Origin: Rosellinia necatrix
Taxonomy: Eukaryota; Ascomycota; Sordariomycetes; Xylariales; Xylariaceae
Length of the DNA: 64,000 nucleotides
Reading direction: 5' to 3'
Assembly: GCA_021209875.1 (NCBI GenBank)
Contig: JAGYVD010000002.1
Span: 1,240,001 to 1,304,000 of the forward strand
The position numbers and the translations under genes were made by a program. Every line of letters starts with the position of its first letter. The first letter of the stretch is position 1. Below, one piece after another: positions 23,518 through 34,102 of the stretch. Under the pieces are notes generated by a model. It was given only the letters and a program-made list of their open reading frames with translations. It ran no database searches and was not told the DNA's origin.

Positions 23518-26500
23518 ATGGACTCGAGTTCCTTTGAGCTGACCCATGCAGCTCCTGACCATGGGTCTCCCTCCCCAGGTGGTGGTGGTGCGGCGACGGC
23601 TGATGAAGGTGGTGCGGGTGTGAGAAAGGCTGCCACTACGACGGATAGCGGCCTTAGTGGTTGCTATAGCGGTGGTTATAGTGGTGAATGTAGTGGCGAC
23701 TATGGTAGTGAATATCCGAGCTTATTACGCGATGCAACGGCGGCCGCGGTAACCACAGCAGCACCTGGGTCGGGGGTAATGAGTCCCGCCCTAGTAGCAC
23801 CAGCAACAGTACCAGCAACAGTACCAGCAACAGTACCAGCAACAGTACCAGCAGCACAAGCACCAACAGCACCAGCACCAGCACCAGCAACAGCAGCAGC
23901 AGCAGCGCAAACACCTACACCCGCACCTCCTCCTGCGCGTTCTGCGCCTACCGTGCCATCCCAAGCCTCCCAAGCCTCCCACGCTTCTCACGCTTCCCAT
24001 ATTTCTCATTCCGCAGCGCCATCGCTCTCCTCACGAACACCACTTGATTTTAATTTCAACGGTTCCCCGTCCGCCCCCAATTCTCCCCCATCCCAGCACG
24101 GCTTCCTGCACGCGCATCGCCAGAACCACAATTCGTCCAAGCTGCCGGCCTTTCGCTTTACGGACCTAAACAAAGAGACCATCGCGCAGCCCTTGCTGCT
24201 GCAGCCCCAGCACCAACATCACCACCACCACCAGCACCAGCACCAGCACCAGCACATCCCTCCCTCGCCTGTCTCACCCAGTTCAGATCAGCATCCCGAA
24301 ACACAGCCAAACTCGGTGAATCAATTCTCCCCACCGAGAGTGCCCAGGCCCGAAACCACACAAAACCACAAGCTCAAGCGCAAAATTGTCTCAGCAGCCT
24401 CGTCGTTTGAGCACTTGGATCAAGTCAGGTCTCGGGCGTCCACGTTCCAACCTACACCTGCTACTACTGCTGCTGCTGCCACCTCTTCTTCTGCCCACGT
24501 GAAGCGCTCAGTATCTCTGCACACCACCAACGCTGTCTCGAATACCACAGGTGTCGGATCGCCCTCCGTGTCTACTGAGACAGCTGTAACCGTCCATCCG
24601 AGACGCGCTCCCACCACCCCGGGTGCTCCGTCAGAACAAGACACTGACCCCGCCGGAGGCGGACTACCCGCGGAGGCCGCGACAAGAGAGAAGGAGATTC
24701 TCTCGGGCCAGCGCGAGCTATTGCTGCTCAAGACCTTGCAGAGAACCGTGTCAGATGAGAAGAGGGCTTCCATATTGAAGAAGCCACCCGTTTCATACAG
24801 ACCGCGCACCAATACCAGCGGGTCTGGAGTTAGCGCGTCCATCCCGCCAATTCGCTCATTCCGATCCTCCGGCGAGCGCCGTAGCGTAGTGCTCGACATG
24901 AACGTCAGGTCGGCGCGCAATCACGACGGGACGGACGAGTTCGGAGACGCGAACCACCGCGACCGAACGCTCCGCGCCTTGGAAGGGAGACGGCCGGACG
25001 AGGTCATGCAGTGGACGCCACCCGACTCCGCAGGAGAGCGCCCAGATGCGGACGACAGCGGAGATCTATTTCTTAAAATCGCTCGCGAGGACTCTTCGCA
25101 GCGCACGCCCGACAACGGCAGAGTATATGCAGACAGACCCAACGTAATTGTAAGTCGGCCTTTCCCATTGTCTCAATTGATACGGCGCATGCGATGCCGC
25201 ACTATCAATCGCGCCTCTTGCAAATCATGGTTTTACCATGATGGTACCGTTTGCGTCAGACCTCAATAGTGTCGAACGTGCCCCCAAAAAACTATTGTGA
25301 TATACCTTCGTAGGGTCGGGCTGACTTGTTTCCAGTCTCGCGTAGCGCGTAGTACGCGCCGCCCACTGTCCGTGGCCATATCTTCATACCGGTCGCCTTC
25401 ACCTCCTCGCATATCTCGACGAATGTCTGAACAGGAGTCTCGGATTAGAGCCCCTGGCCAGGATCAAGCCGAGAAAGCAGGACCACCCGTGTCCTTCCGA
25501 GGGCATTCCAGGGAACCGCATTCAGAGGATCTCAAGTTTAAAGCTAATAGCACGCCGCTCAGAGCCTCTCCTCTGAGCCCACGAACTTTTACCTTCCACG
25601 GCATCGCTGAGCCCGCTTCCGCCCATCGACTGAGGCAGCCCTCCATTGATCGCGGTCCCGCCCCTGTGTCTCGCATGTCATCCATGAAGCAGCCAAATGT
25701 GAACTATAGCCACCCTCGCGCCTATAATTCGTCGCCTCTAGTCTCATTCACTTCGGATACTCATACCAACGATGTGCAACCTAACGAGTCGGCGGCTGCT
25801 GAAGGCACCGATTCAACAACCTCGAATGGTCCGCCATCAACGGTTTGGGATGAATTAGAAGAACTGAAATCTCGAATCCACCGCCTTGAACTAACGGGAA
25901 AGCTTCCCCCAACCTCAAGTGCCGCTATATCGCGCGCCTCTGACGAACGTCCGCCGACGGCGCATACCAACGCCACTACATTATCTGCATCACCCAAGCG
26001 TGGCGCTTCAATAGTGCAAAGTGTGGAGGCGCCGATGCTACCAAAAGACAGTCACCCGCTGCTTCACTCGGCTCTCGCCAAATCGAAAGATTTCCTTTTG
26101 CCTGAGGTGTATGATGCCCTGGAGGCTGCGACTGTTGACGCATTGGGACTCGCTGCTTTAATGGGCACGGCTGGTCAGCCAGGTCCTATCTCTAGCGGAG
26201 GGAGCAACATTGGCAGCAATAGTGGAACTGTCACCGACCGCCAGCTGAGAAAAAAGGCAGACAGCGTTTGCCGTAGCCTCACAGAGTTATGCTTAGCGCT
26301 GAGCGAGAACGCAAACGTAAACAAACCCCAGCCTGTAGTTTCACCGTCTTCGGAAGAAGGATCGATGACAAGTCCTACAATCACCCAATTCACAGGGATG
26401 GTAATGCAGAGGCGACCTAGCGTTCCCGCCAACCGCGCCGCTGAGCTAGCCGCAAGCCCAAGGGCCCTCTCTCGCTATGAAGAGAAGCGAAATGCCGTTC

Positions 26501-27189
26501 TAGCATCCAGTGCTCTTCCCCACCCACGGCACAGCGCCACCACTCCCACAACGACGGAGAACACTACTCCTGGTCGCAAGAGTTCGCTCTTGTTCTCGCG
26601 GACGCAACGTGCTGGAACAGAAGAACCCGACGAAGGACGCAGGACCTCTAACCTCTTGAGAAGTCGTCGTGCCGGCACCGAGGAACCGGAGGATCTATCA
26701 GATCGGAAACCGATTCTTACGCGTGGACGTCGAGCAACAGTAAATAATAATGAGGAGGACTCCCGGCTGCGGACGCCATCGCGTGCGATAACTGAGGTGA
26801 ACGGTGCTCGGCCGCGAGAATACATATCGCATCTTCCACCACCTCCTATCACGAAAGAGGTAGACACACTTGCCAATTCAGCTCTACCCAGAAGGCGATT
26901 AGGTTCCACGACAACGATTAACACGCGATTGGCGCAACCCGCGGTAGTGACCACGCAGACAATGTCGGGTAGTGTGACGCCGAACAGGCCTATCGCGACA
27001 CCGAGTAGGCGGTACTTCGATCGTCCGATAGTAAGCCGTGAGACAGTCCCCGAAGCAGACCGGGTATCCGAGGATCGGCCGCAGCGACAGTTCTCCCTCG
27101 CTCGTTCCGGGAGCTTAAATCGCCGGCTAACACACCGCCAGAGCATGATTGCGACACCATCCACGACAACGACGAGTTATTATAGATAA
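23518..27189 (+). CDS. Large low-complexity protein with central coiled coil (possible Mto2/SPA18-like microtubule-organising factor)
   Basis: Two exons, 23518-25149 and 25336-27189, joined in phase 0 by a GTAAGT...TTCCAG intron, give 1161 residues. The ATG (MDSSSFELTH) follows a GA-rich leader. The N-terminal third is low complexity: PATV repeats, ASQASHASHASH, HQHQHQHQH. Conserved-looking parts are the region around REKEILSGQRELLLLKTLQRTVS (exon 1), the coiled-coil-like WDELEELKSRIHRLELTGKLP, and a helical block HPLLHSALAKSKDFLLPEVY ... RKKADSVCRSLTELCLALSE in exon 2. The Ser/Arg/Pro-rich C-terminus holds a duplicated RRAGTEEP motif. The WDELE..RLELTGKLP block resembles a family of ascomycete proteins that I believe includes the microtubule-organising/septal-pore protein Mto2/SPA18, but this assignment is from memory and weak. 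The gene model is well supported; the function is not. Confidence 0.8.
23807..23860 (+). repeat. In-frame 12-bp minisatellite (CCAGCAACAGTA)
   Basis: Four to five tandem 12-bp units inside exon 1 of the 1161-residue protein gene, encoding repeats of Pro-Ala-Thr-Val, followed by CAG/CAC-rich codons. Confidence 0.85.
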
Positions 27190-27817
27190 CCTAAACGAAT
27201 CTCACGATGATAACAACGTTGTACTATTAGATATGGTCATTGACAGAGGCGGCGTTTTCTGTAACTCGCATTCAGCATGAATCGGCGTCCTTGCCTTCTT
27301 TTTTTTCTTCATCTTTCCAGCCCACACGCGCGCTGCATTCGGAAATACCCATTTTTCGATTGAGATTTTACGGAATTGTTTTATCCTTGTTTTTTTTTTC
27401 CTTTCCTAGCGCCATCCGAGGGAATCAGCCGGGGCATTTTTGCTACATAGACCGCAACATCGATAAAGATAGTGGTGGTTATATTGTATCACGGTCTAGG
27501 GACGTTCTGGTTGGGAAAAACATCTTTGTTAGCATGAGGAGATGGGATTCTGGTATGGCGGCCAGCCGGAGTACATAGATTCTATCACCGAAGTCTAGGA
27601 GTTTGTTCCATGGTTAAACGGTGTGCATGTTCGGTGAACAGGAAGCTCACCTGCGGATGGCGCCATTGTGGAGGGTTGGTAATGTAAACTCATACTAGAC
27701 TAGTTGCTAAGCAAAGCAGTAATGTATGATGCTCATTCTTACTAAACATCATGGTCCCAGGAGCGATGTTGATCTTGAGTTTGGATAATAGTGTGGCAAT
27801 TATTGAGAATTAAGCGA
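27190..27817. other. Intergenic spacer before tRNA-Gly
   Basis: 630 bases, probably the 3' UTR of the upstream gene and the tRNA upstream flank. T-runs occur at about 27300-27310 and 27390-27400. The open frame at 27240-27578 is unsupported. Confidence 0.4.
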
Positions 27818-27888
27818 GCATCAGTGGTTTAGTGGTAAAATCCATCGTTGCCATCGATGGGCCCCGTGTTCGATTCACGGCTGATGCA
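27818..27888 (+). tRNA. tRNA-Gly (anticodon GCC)
   Basis: A 71-nt cloverleaf without intron. The acceptor stem GCATCAG pairs fully with CTGATGC, discriminator A. The D arm has GTTTAGTGGTA (A box), the anticodon stem CATCG/CGATG encloses TTGCCAT with GCC at 27850-27852, and the T arm CCGTG-TTCGATT-CACGG is a consensus B box. A T-rich stretch (CTTTTTTCTTTTTCTTTTTTT) about 30 bases downstream can act as the Pol III terminator. GCC reads the Gly codons GGC/GGU. Confidence 0.97.
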
Positions 27889-28714
27889 TTAATTGAAGAT
27901 GTTGAAACAACTCTCACTCTCTTTTTTCTTTTTCTTTTTTTCAACCTTTTTAACGCCTTGAGTAAGGGATATTATCTAGGTTAGTCGGGTTCCTATTTAC
28001 CTATTTAATCAAGTAGCACGAGCGGTTGGTTCCTTACTTACTAGGTAGCTTGCTCGGGTACATGAAGGAGACTTGTGAGTCAGGTGGGGTTCGAATCCAG
28101 CCATCAGTCATCTACAACTCCCAATCCTACATATCAGACAATTTGCCTTCTGAAAAGGTCTCGACATCAATTATCAATTAAGCGCCGAAATCCTCCGTTT
28201 AAGCCTAATCCTCTCCAAAGTTCCTCGTCCTACCAAATTTGGACTCAGCTTTCGGTCTGCGTCACACCTCCCCCTCCCCCTCCCCTACTACCGACCGAGT
28301 CATCGCTCGCCTACCCGACTAGCTCATTCGGGGGGGGTTTTTTTTTTTTAATAGTGCGGGCGCGTTGCCGTATCCCTTGTTACTATCGTAGCCTTTGTGG
28401 GATAGAAAGTTTACTCCGTCCAGCGAGTAAGAAAAATATCTAGGGAGGGGTTTTTTTTTTTTTTTTTTTTTTTTTGTTTCATTCCCTTTTCTTCTTGAAT
28501 GCTGAGCTCTGCTACGGCGGCTCTACCTTCGATCACATCATTGTCATCATCATCATCATCATTGCGTGCGACATCGCTGCTGCTGCTGCTGCTGCTACCA
28601 GCTGCGGATAAAACCGCCCGGACATATCGGCAGATCGCACGATCCGGCGCGGGAACTGAGATAGGCGCCAGGAACGGAGGAAGAGAAGGAGGAGGAGTAG
28701 GAGTAGGAGGCGCC
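27889..28714 (+). promoter_or_regulatory. tRNA 3' flank and TPT1 upstream region
   Basis: The first part holds T-runs that likely terminate the tRNA transcript. The rest contains CT-rich blocks (28265-28290), a G8-T11 junction near 28330 and a very long T run (about 28450-28476), then CATCAT and CTG triplet tracts before the TPT1 start. A possible TPT1 upstream-extended frame from 28499 contains mainly these triplet runs and is considered 5' UTR. Confidence 0.4.
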
Positions 28715-30224
28715 ATGGCGGACGACGAGTTCCAAGACGCCGCGGACCGCTTCTACGCGGACCGCCGCGCGGGGAGAGGACGCGGGGGCGGGGGCGGGGG
28801 CGGTGGCGGGGGCCGCCGAGGGGGGAGAGGCGGGGCCGGAGGGTTGAACCGGCAGGTGCAGATCTCCAAGGCCTTGTCTACCCTGCTGAGGCACCAGGCG
28901 CAGAACGCCGGGATCCAGCTCGACGCCGAGGGCTTCGCGCCGCTGGACCGGGTTGTGAGTGATGCCCCCCCCCTCTTTTCCATCTTGCTGCTTGTGTTTA
29001 TACTTGTTTTTTGATACCTGCTTTCTCACCCTACTGTGTTCTCGCCTGGGTTTCCCCGCCCGCTGCGAATCTACTCCTCTGGTTCCCGAGGAGAGAATGG
29101 CGGGAGGAAGAGTGTGGTTATGGTATGTCTCGTGACGGCACTGCAGCGGCTGGAGAGGATATGTCCTCCGTAAGGGGAAGGGAGGAGGGGAAGGGAAGGA
29201 AAGGACATAAGGGCAGAGAGTAGTCAAAAATAACGAGAAAACTGTTGTTGTTGTTGTTGTTGTTGTTTTTCTTTTTTCTTTTTTTCTTTTCAAAGAGAGA
29301 AAAGAGCAAGAAAATGCTAACCAAGTGGCGGCACTCGCATACACACAGATGCAATGGCCACGCCTGCGCAGCCTGAACCCGACGGTGGCGGAGATCCGGG
29401 ACGAGGTGGCGACGAACGCGAAGCAGCGGTTCAGCATGAAGCCGAACCCGGAGACGGTCGACAACGAGCTAGGGGAGGAGGAGGAGGAGGGCGCGGCGTA
29501 CCGCTGGCTCATCCGCGCCAACCAGGGCCACAGCATCGAGATCGCGTCCGAGGCGCTGCACACGCCCATCACGCTGGCGGCGGGCAACGCGCCGCCCGTC
29601 GTCGTCCACGGCACCTACTTCGCCTTCTGGCCCGCCATCGTGGCCGCCGGCGGGCTCAAGAAGATGGGCCGCACCCACGTCCACTTCGGCACCGGGGTCC
29701 CCGGCGGCGACGTCGGCGGTGGTGGCGGCGCGGCGGGGGAACAACAGGTCCACGATGCCCGGGACGAAGAAGAAGAAGAAGAAGAAGAAGAAGAAGCCGT
29801 GGCATCGGGGACGGGGACGGGATCCGTCGTCGCCAGGCCGACCGCCGCCGCCGTCATCAGCGGCATGCGCGCCGACGCCGAGGTGCTCATCTTCGTGGAC
29901 CTCGAGGCGGCGCTGCGCGACAGCGCGGACGCGGAAGCGAACGGGGATAGCGGGGACGGGGGGGCCATCATCAAGTGGTGGAAGAGCGAGAACGACGTCG
30001 TGCTCACCGAGGGCGACGCCGACGGCGTCGTGCCGCTCAGGTACTTCAAGGAGGTCCGCGGCGGCCGCCAGGGCGTCGGCCTGCTGTGGAAGGACGGCCG
30101 GAAGGTCGCCGACCTGCCCGACGGCGTCGTCGCGAGGGTGCCGCAGGGGAAGGGGAGGGGGGGCGACAGAGGGGGTAGGGGCGGGCGGAGGGGTGGGAGG
30201 GGACGCGGGAGAGGGTCGTCGTGA
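28715..30224 (+). CDS. TPT1: tRNA 2'-phosphotransferase TPT1 (KptA family)
   Basis: Two exons, 28715-28954 and 29349-30224, phase 0, give 371 residues; the start has a CGCCATGG context. The enzyme removes the splice-junction 2'-phosphate from ligated tRNA using NAD+, releasing ADP-ribose 1'',2''-cyclic phosphate. Family motifs are present: SKALSTLLRH (Arg59-His60), WPRLRSLNPTVAEIRDEV at the exon join, IRANQGHS (Arg136), VVHGTYFAFWPAI, GRTHVHF and a distal Arg in ISGMRADAEVLIF, so the catalytic Arg-His-Arg-Arg set appears intact. Unusual: RGG/Gly-rich N- and C-terminal extensions and an acidic insert (about residues 205-238 with a run of ten or more Glu) between conserved blocks. The intron (394 nt) is long for this genome and contains a (TGT)n tract; branch site GCTAAC. 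It converges with the dsRBD gene. Confidence 0.95.
29246..29276 (+). repeat. (TGT)n microsatellite in the TPT1 intron
   Basis: Eight or so TGT units followed by T-rich sequence, within the 394-nt intron. Confidence 0.85.
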
Positions 30225-30790
30225 GATGCCGGGGGTTTTTTTTTTTGACCCGTCGCTGTTGGGCGAGAGGTGCTTTGCTTTGCGACATTGTTACGTAGTG
30301 GTGTCTCGAATAGGGGTTGCTATACACTCTATATACTTGCCGCGTGTTTAAATATGCCCGCCGCGGTTCTGACATCGTAATAGTGTTTGTTATAAACCAC
30401 CCTTACAGTGACGAATACGTCGCTACCAGTTGAAATCATGGCTCAATGATGCTATAGATGTGGTAATTCTAGAAAGCGTGCTGAACCGAAATGTGTTCTA
30501 TTCGTCATTTATTCATTCATTCATTCATCCTAGACGCGTGTTCACGTTTCAACTCATTCACATCATGACATACACGAGCTGCCGGCCGGCCCCGAAGATT
30601 TCATCCATCATCCCTCTCCTGTCCTCACAGCTAGAGAACACGGGGTAATATCTGTGCGATCGTTTTTACGACACCCGCATCCGTCGACGGGTCCGTCCGA
30701 GCCACCTCCTGTCTCCCCCCTCCCCCTTTCCCCCTCTCCCCGTGGTTTATTCAACACACATCTCACCAATCAACCAACCAGCCAGCCAAT
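30225..30790. other. Convergent 3' spacer, TPT1 to dsRBD gene
   Basis: Contains a GGGGG-T10 junction just after the TPT1 stop (30232-30246), a (TTCA)n tract at about 30504-30531 and C-rich sequence at 30715-30745. No gene seen. Confidence 0.45.
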
Positions 30791-30934
30791 TCAAACGGCA
30801 CCCATCGATGCGTCTTGCTGCTGCTGCTGCTGCTGCTTCCGCTTCTGCACTCTCCGTAGGCGTCGCCGCTCCTTGCGCAGCCGGGCGAGCCGGGCCTCCA
30901 GCCGCCGCAACCTCCCAGCGGCCGGCGTAAGGGT
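30791..30934 (-). other. In-frame continuation downstream of the dsRBD gene TAG
   Basis: Exactly 47 sense codons lie between TAG (30937-30935) and TGA (30793-30791) in the same frame. They encode LRRLEARLARLRKERRRLRR-type amphipathic basic helix and a Gln run, in character with the upstream Arg/Glu helix. Possible explanations: an unrecognised in-phase intron with donor GTGACG at 31006 and acceptor TTAG ending at 30935, stop readthrough, or a base error. Confidence 0.55.
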
Positions 30935-32280
30935 CTAACCGCAGCCGGGCGCGCCCGTGGTCGCCATCTCCGTCGCCATCTCCGTCATCGCCGTCGTCGT
31001 CGTCACGGCCGCCGCTGCTGCTGCCGCCGTGGTGGTAGTAGTGGCGCGCTGCTGTTGCCGTGCGAGGAAGGCGCGATCGGCGTCCTCGCGGCGCTGCCGC
31101 TCGGCGCGCAGGACCTCGAGGAGCCGCTCGGCGACCATCTCGCGCGCGGCCCTGTCGCTGAGGACGTCCTCGACGCGGCCGGCGGCGTCGTCGGCGCCGA
31201 AGGGGAGCAGCGGCGTGTGGTCGCCGAAGTCGGCCCAGCCCCGGTAGAAGCCGTCGCCCACGCCCTCCGTGCGGTACGCGGGCGCCGGGATCCCGAGCGC
31301 CTGGCACAGCTCCGCCACCTCGGTGCGCGCCGACGGGCGGGTCGGGTCGAATGGGTTCGGGGGTTGTTTCTGCTGCTGCTGCTGCTGCTGCTGGTGTTGT
31401 TGTTGTTGTTGTTGTTGTTGTGGTTGTGGGGGTTGTTGTGGTTGTTGTTGGCCCGGCGACGCGAATGGGCTCCAGACCCCTTGGAACAGGTCTCGGCGCT
31501 GCTGCTGCAGTTGCTGCTGCTGCTCCTGCATGAACTTCTGCTGCGCGACGGAGACGGTGCCCCGCGGGAACTTGGCGCCGCCCGTCGACGGCATGAAGCC
31601 CTGCTCGCGCAGCCACTGGACGGCGCACTTGGCCGCGTACCGCTTCGCGTCCTTCTTCTTCCCGAACGTCGGCGGCTGCTGCTGCTGCCCCGCGCCGGCG
31701 CCGGGGAATGCCACGCCTGGCGCCTCGCCGACCGTCACCTCACACCGCCAGCGGAGCGGACCCCGGCCCGTGGGGTCGATGGCGCTGTCCGTGAACACGA
31801 CATCGCGGGAGCCTTGGAGGGGGTTCACGGCTCGGTATTCTGATGCGGGGTTAGGATTGGATAGTTCTAAGAAAAGAAAAGAAAAGAAAAGAAAAAGCAG
31901 AATTGATGGATTCTCAGAGGGACTGTCGTCTTAAGCGAGAGGGAGCAGAATTACTGCTGATGCAATGCAGGCAGAGGTGAAGAGGGCTGGGGGTGGGTGA
32001 GGAAGGTATATGTGTGTATATATGTGTGTGCGCAAAGGAGAATATATGCTATGGTGGAGGGGTGGAGATACTTACCTTGGAGTAGGCCGACCCAGTTGTC
32101 TACTCCCATCTCAGGCTCTATCAAGGACACGGACTCGGCCTTGAGGGCATATTCAAGCTCAACGAGAGCGCGTCGAAGATTCTCTGTAAGCGGCGCAGGC
32201 GCTTGTTGCTGTTGGCAGACCCAGGTGCCAATCAGCTCATAGGTGGCCGGCGACACTGTTGCGCCGATGTTGGCGGCCAT
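30935..32280 (-). CDS. Double-stranded RNA-binding-domain protein
   Basis: Two exons, 32280-32076 and 31839-30935, joined by a GTAAGT...CATCAG intron with a CCTAAC branch site, give 369 residues. Splicing rebuilds the start of a dsRBD: GLLQEYRAVNPLQGSRDVVF, continuing with RWRCEVTVGE, GVAFPGAGAG and KKKDAKRYAAKCAVQWL (about residues 65-150), i.e. alpha-beta-beta-beta-alpha with the basic KKxAK helix that contacts dsRNA. An N-terminal helical segment (LTENLRRALVELEYALKAE) precedes it. The middle is Gln-rich (CAG/CAA runs), followed by a conserved-looking SARTEVAELCQALGIPAPAY block and an Arg/Glu helix. Function beyond dsRNA binding is unknown. The frame stays open for 47 codons after the TAG at 30935-30937 (to TGA at 30791), encoding a leucine/arginine heptad-like helix, so the true C-terminus may lie there through a 72-nt intron (31006-30935) or readthrough. 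Confidence 0.85.
31866..31896. repeat. (AAAAG)n microsatellite in the dsRBD gene intron
   Basis: About five AAAAG units on the plus strand, i.e. a polypyrimidine (CTTTT)n tract upstream of the acceptor on the coding strand. Confidence 0.8.
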
Positions 32281-32434
32281 GGTGGGTTGCTTGTGTGCTG
32301 TGAATTATACAGAGAGAGAGAGAGAGATGAATTGCCGTGAATTTGGTGGGCAGACAAGTCATGCCCATGAGTGATGGGCAGTAGAGAGAGAGAGAGAGAG
32401 GGAAGCGAGTGTGACAAAATGAATGGCAGAACAA

Positions 32435-32490
32435 GTTGTAGAATGAGTGGTAGAATAAGTGGTAAAATAAGTGGTAGAATGAATGGTGGG
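32435..32490. repeat. 13-bp tandem repeat (AGTGGTAGAATAA-type)
   Basis: Four imperfect copies of a 13-bp AGTGGTARAATRA unit in the upstream region of the dsRBD gene. Confidence 0.75.
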
Positions 32491-32642
32491 GTTGAGTTGA
32501 GTTGGGTTAAGTTGAGTTGAGGCTCATGCAAGGGAAGATGGACCTCTTCTGTAGGCTGTAGCGGTACCAACAGTAGCGCCGAAAATAAGAACCTCACACA
32601 ACTCGGGGTTTGTGAGGGGGTTTATAGAGCTCTAGGAGATAC

Positions 32643-32670
32643 ATATACCTATACCTATACCTATACCTAT
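32643..32670. repeat. 6-bp tandem repeat (ATACCT)
   Basis: Four to five tandem ATACCT units, a local expansion of the TACCTA-type motif seen throughout non-coding DNA here. Confidence 0.8.
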
Positions 32671-33154
32671 CGGCTGTCGGTGGCTGTGTGCAGGATTAGG
32701 AGGAGGGGAGCTTTGGTGCACTTGAGTGCCTAGCTCGGGATTACATCGACACAGTTCTCGGGGCAAACTGATTGGATGCGAGCGCTGTTGCACCTAGGCA
32801 AACAAGGCAACCAAGGTCATCATGCCCAGCATTTCCACGCTAGGGGATTAAGATAATTTGCTGTTGGTCATAGGCCGACACCTCTCTCACGAGACATCTC
32901 TCACAAGGTATACCTACTATCTTAGCACGAGGTTCCTCGACATTGCAAGTTCAATGTTGTAGACAGGTATTGATGATCATTATCAAAAGGGGCTAACAGC
33001 CCGGGGTATACTCGGCAACATCCGCGTCGCATAATAATCACAATCCTTATATGCCTGATGCAGATTGCTCTTTTTCTTTCTTTTCCCCCCTTCCCTTTCG
33101 TCCGTTTCTTTATTGTTCCTTTATTGTTTCTTTATTATTATGATTATTGACATT

Positions 33155-34101
33155 TTATCCATCCTCGAAAAAACCACCATCACTATCATTATCGCTGCTT
33201 GCGCCTGAACGTTCCGGTAAGTTCTGACGCTTGCCCTTCACTTTAAGGTGGTTCAAAGATTCTGGCGCACTCGGGGATTTGGCTTTTGGCCGGCCCGCTT
33301 TGGCTGCGGATGAATGTTTCGAGGGCGGCCCTTGTGAGGGTTCACTCCCCGACCTCGCTTCTGACTTCCGCTCCTGAATCTGTACAAGCGCTGAGTTGCC
33401 TTCCTCAGCTGCCTTTTCTATTGCACTCCATAGTGGCGGCCTCTCTGTATGTAGTAACCGCGTCGTTGAACTTGCACCATCTGCTTTGGCTCCTTCCTCA
33501 CCGGCCGAGGATATCGGGTATAGACTAACGTAGCGCTCTCGGTGTGGAAAGTACTTTGCATATAGAGAATCAACCTCAGCCGTGTGTAGGTCAGCCTGGA
33601 GCTTCTTCTTCTCTTCTTCGTCTGTTGTTGTTGTCTTGAGCTGGGTTCGAATCTTCTTCGCAAGTCGGTCCGCCTTCTTTCTTTCTGCGAACCCTATAGT
33701 TTAGAAAATGGCCGGTTCCATGAAAGGGGGAGGGGGGGTGGAGGATCAGAGATGGCGTCGAGCTGTCACTCACCAAAAAAGCGAAGCATGTGATATTTCG
33801 TGATCATGTTTTTTCTCAACGTTACGTCGGCATGGTCTTCTAGCTTTTGTCGAAGATGGTCCAGCTCCTTCTCAAGCTCATGTCGCACATTGGCCGGAAG
33901 GGTGTCCTTCCCATCCAGCGACCTGTGTATCGTTCTTGCTCGTTTCTTGACCCAGCTGATGCTGGTGTATCCGTCGGCGCCAGGAAGCTTCCTCTTCTTG
34001 TAGTTGGGGCCTTGGTGATTAGATGTGTGTTTGTGTTTGTGTGGCACACCGGCCCTTGACGGCTCAGCGCTGACCTCGGAGAACTTCCTCTTCGAACTCA
34101 T
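33155..34101 (-). CDS. EFG1: rRNA-processing protein EFG1
   Basis: Two exons, 34101-33774 and 33684-33155, phase 1, give 285 residues. The acceptor CGCAG ending at 33685 was chosen because it restores KYHMLRFFERKKADRLAKKI, the hallmark of EFG1; the nearer TATAG acceptor would insert extra residues. Other family features: basic Lys/Arg-rich N-terminus (MSSKRKF), ISWVKKRARTIHR helix, LPANVRHELEKELDHLRQKL coiled coil, DSLYAKYFPHRERYVSLYP after the join and a Ser/Lys-rich tail ending in DNDSDGGFFEDG. EFG1 is a nucleolar protein needed for early pre-rRNA processing toward 18S rRNA. A 13-bp tandem repeat sits directly upstream of the ATG. Confidence 0.95.
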
Positions 34102-34102
34102 T

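Larger units (their letters stand above)
32281..33154. other. Spacer between EFG1 and the dsRBD gene
   Basis: Leader of the dsRBD gene with (GA)n tracts at about 32311-32326 and 32382-32400, a 13-bp repeat at 32435-32490, GAGTT-type repeats to 32520 and (ACCTAT)n at 32643-32670. The remainder to 33154 contains T-rich sequence near 33065-33140 and is likely EFG1 3' UTR. Confidence 0.45.

Noticed and set aside
28070..28110. Sequence resembling a tRNA T-arm (GGGTTCGAATCC)
   Set aside because: The flanking bases do not form a T stem, and no acceptor, D or anticodon arms precede it.
29354..30351. Long overlapping open frames on both strands across TPT1 exon 2
   Set aside because: Arg/Pro/Gly-rich products of GC-rich codon bias; only the TPT1 frame carries family motifs.
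31055..31934. Plus-strand frames of 262 and 221 residues opposite the dsRBD gene
   Set aside because: Leu- or Cys-run antisense shadows of CAG/CAA-rich codons.
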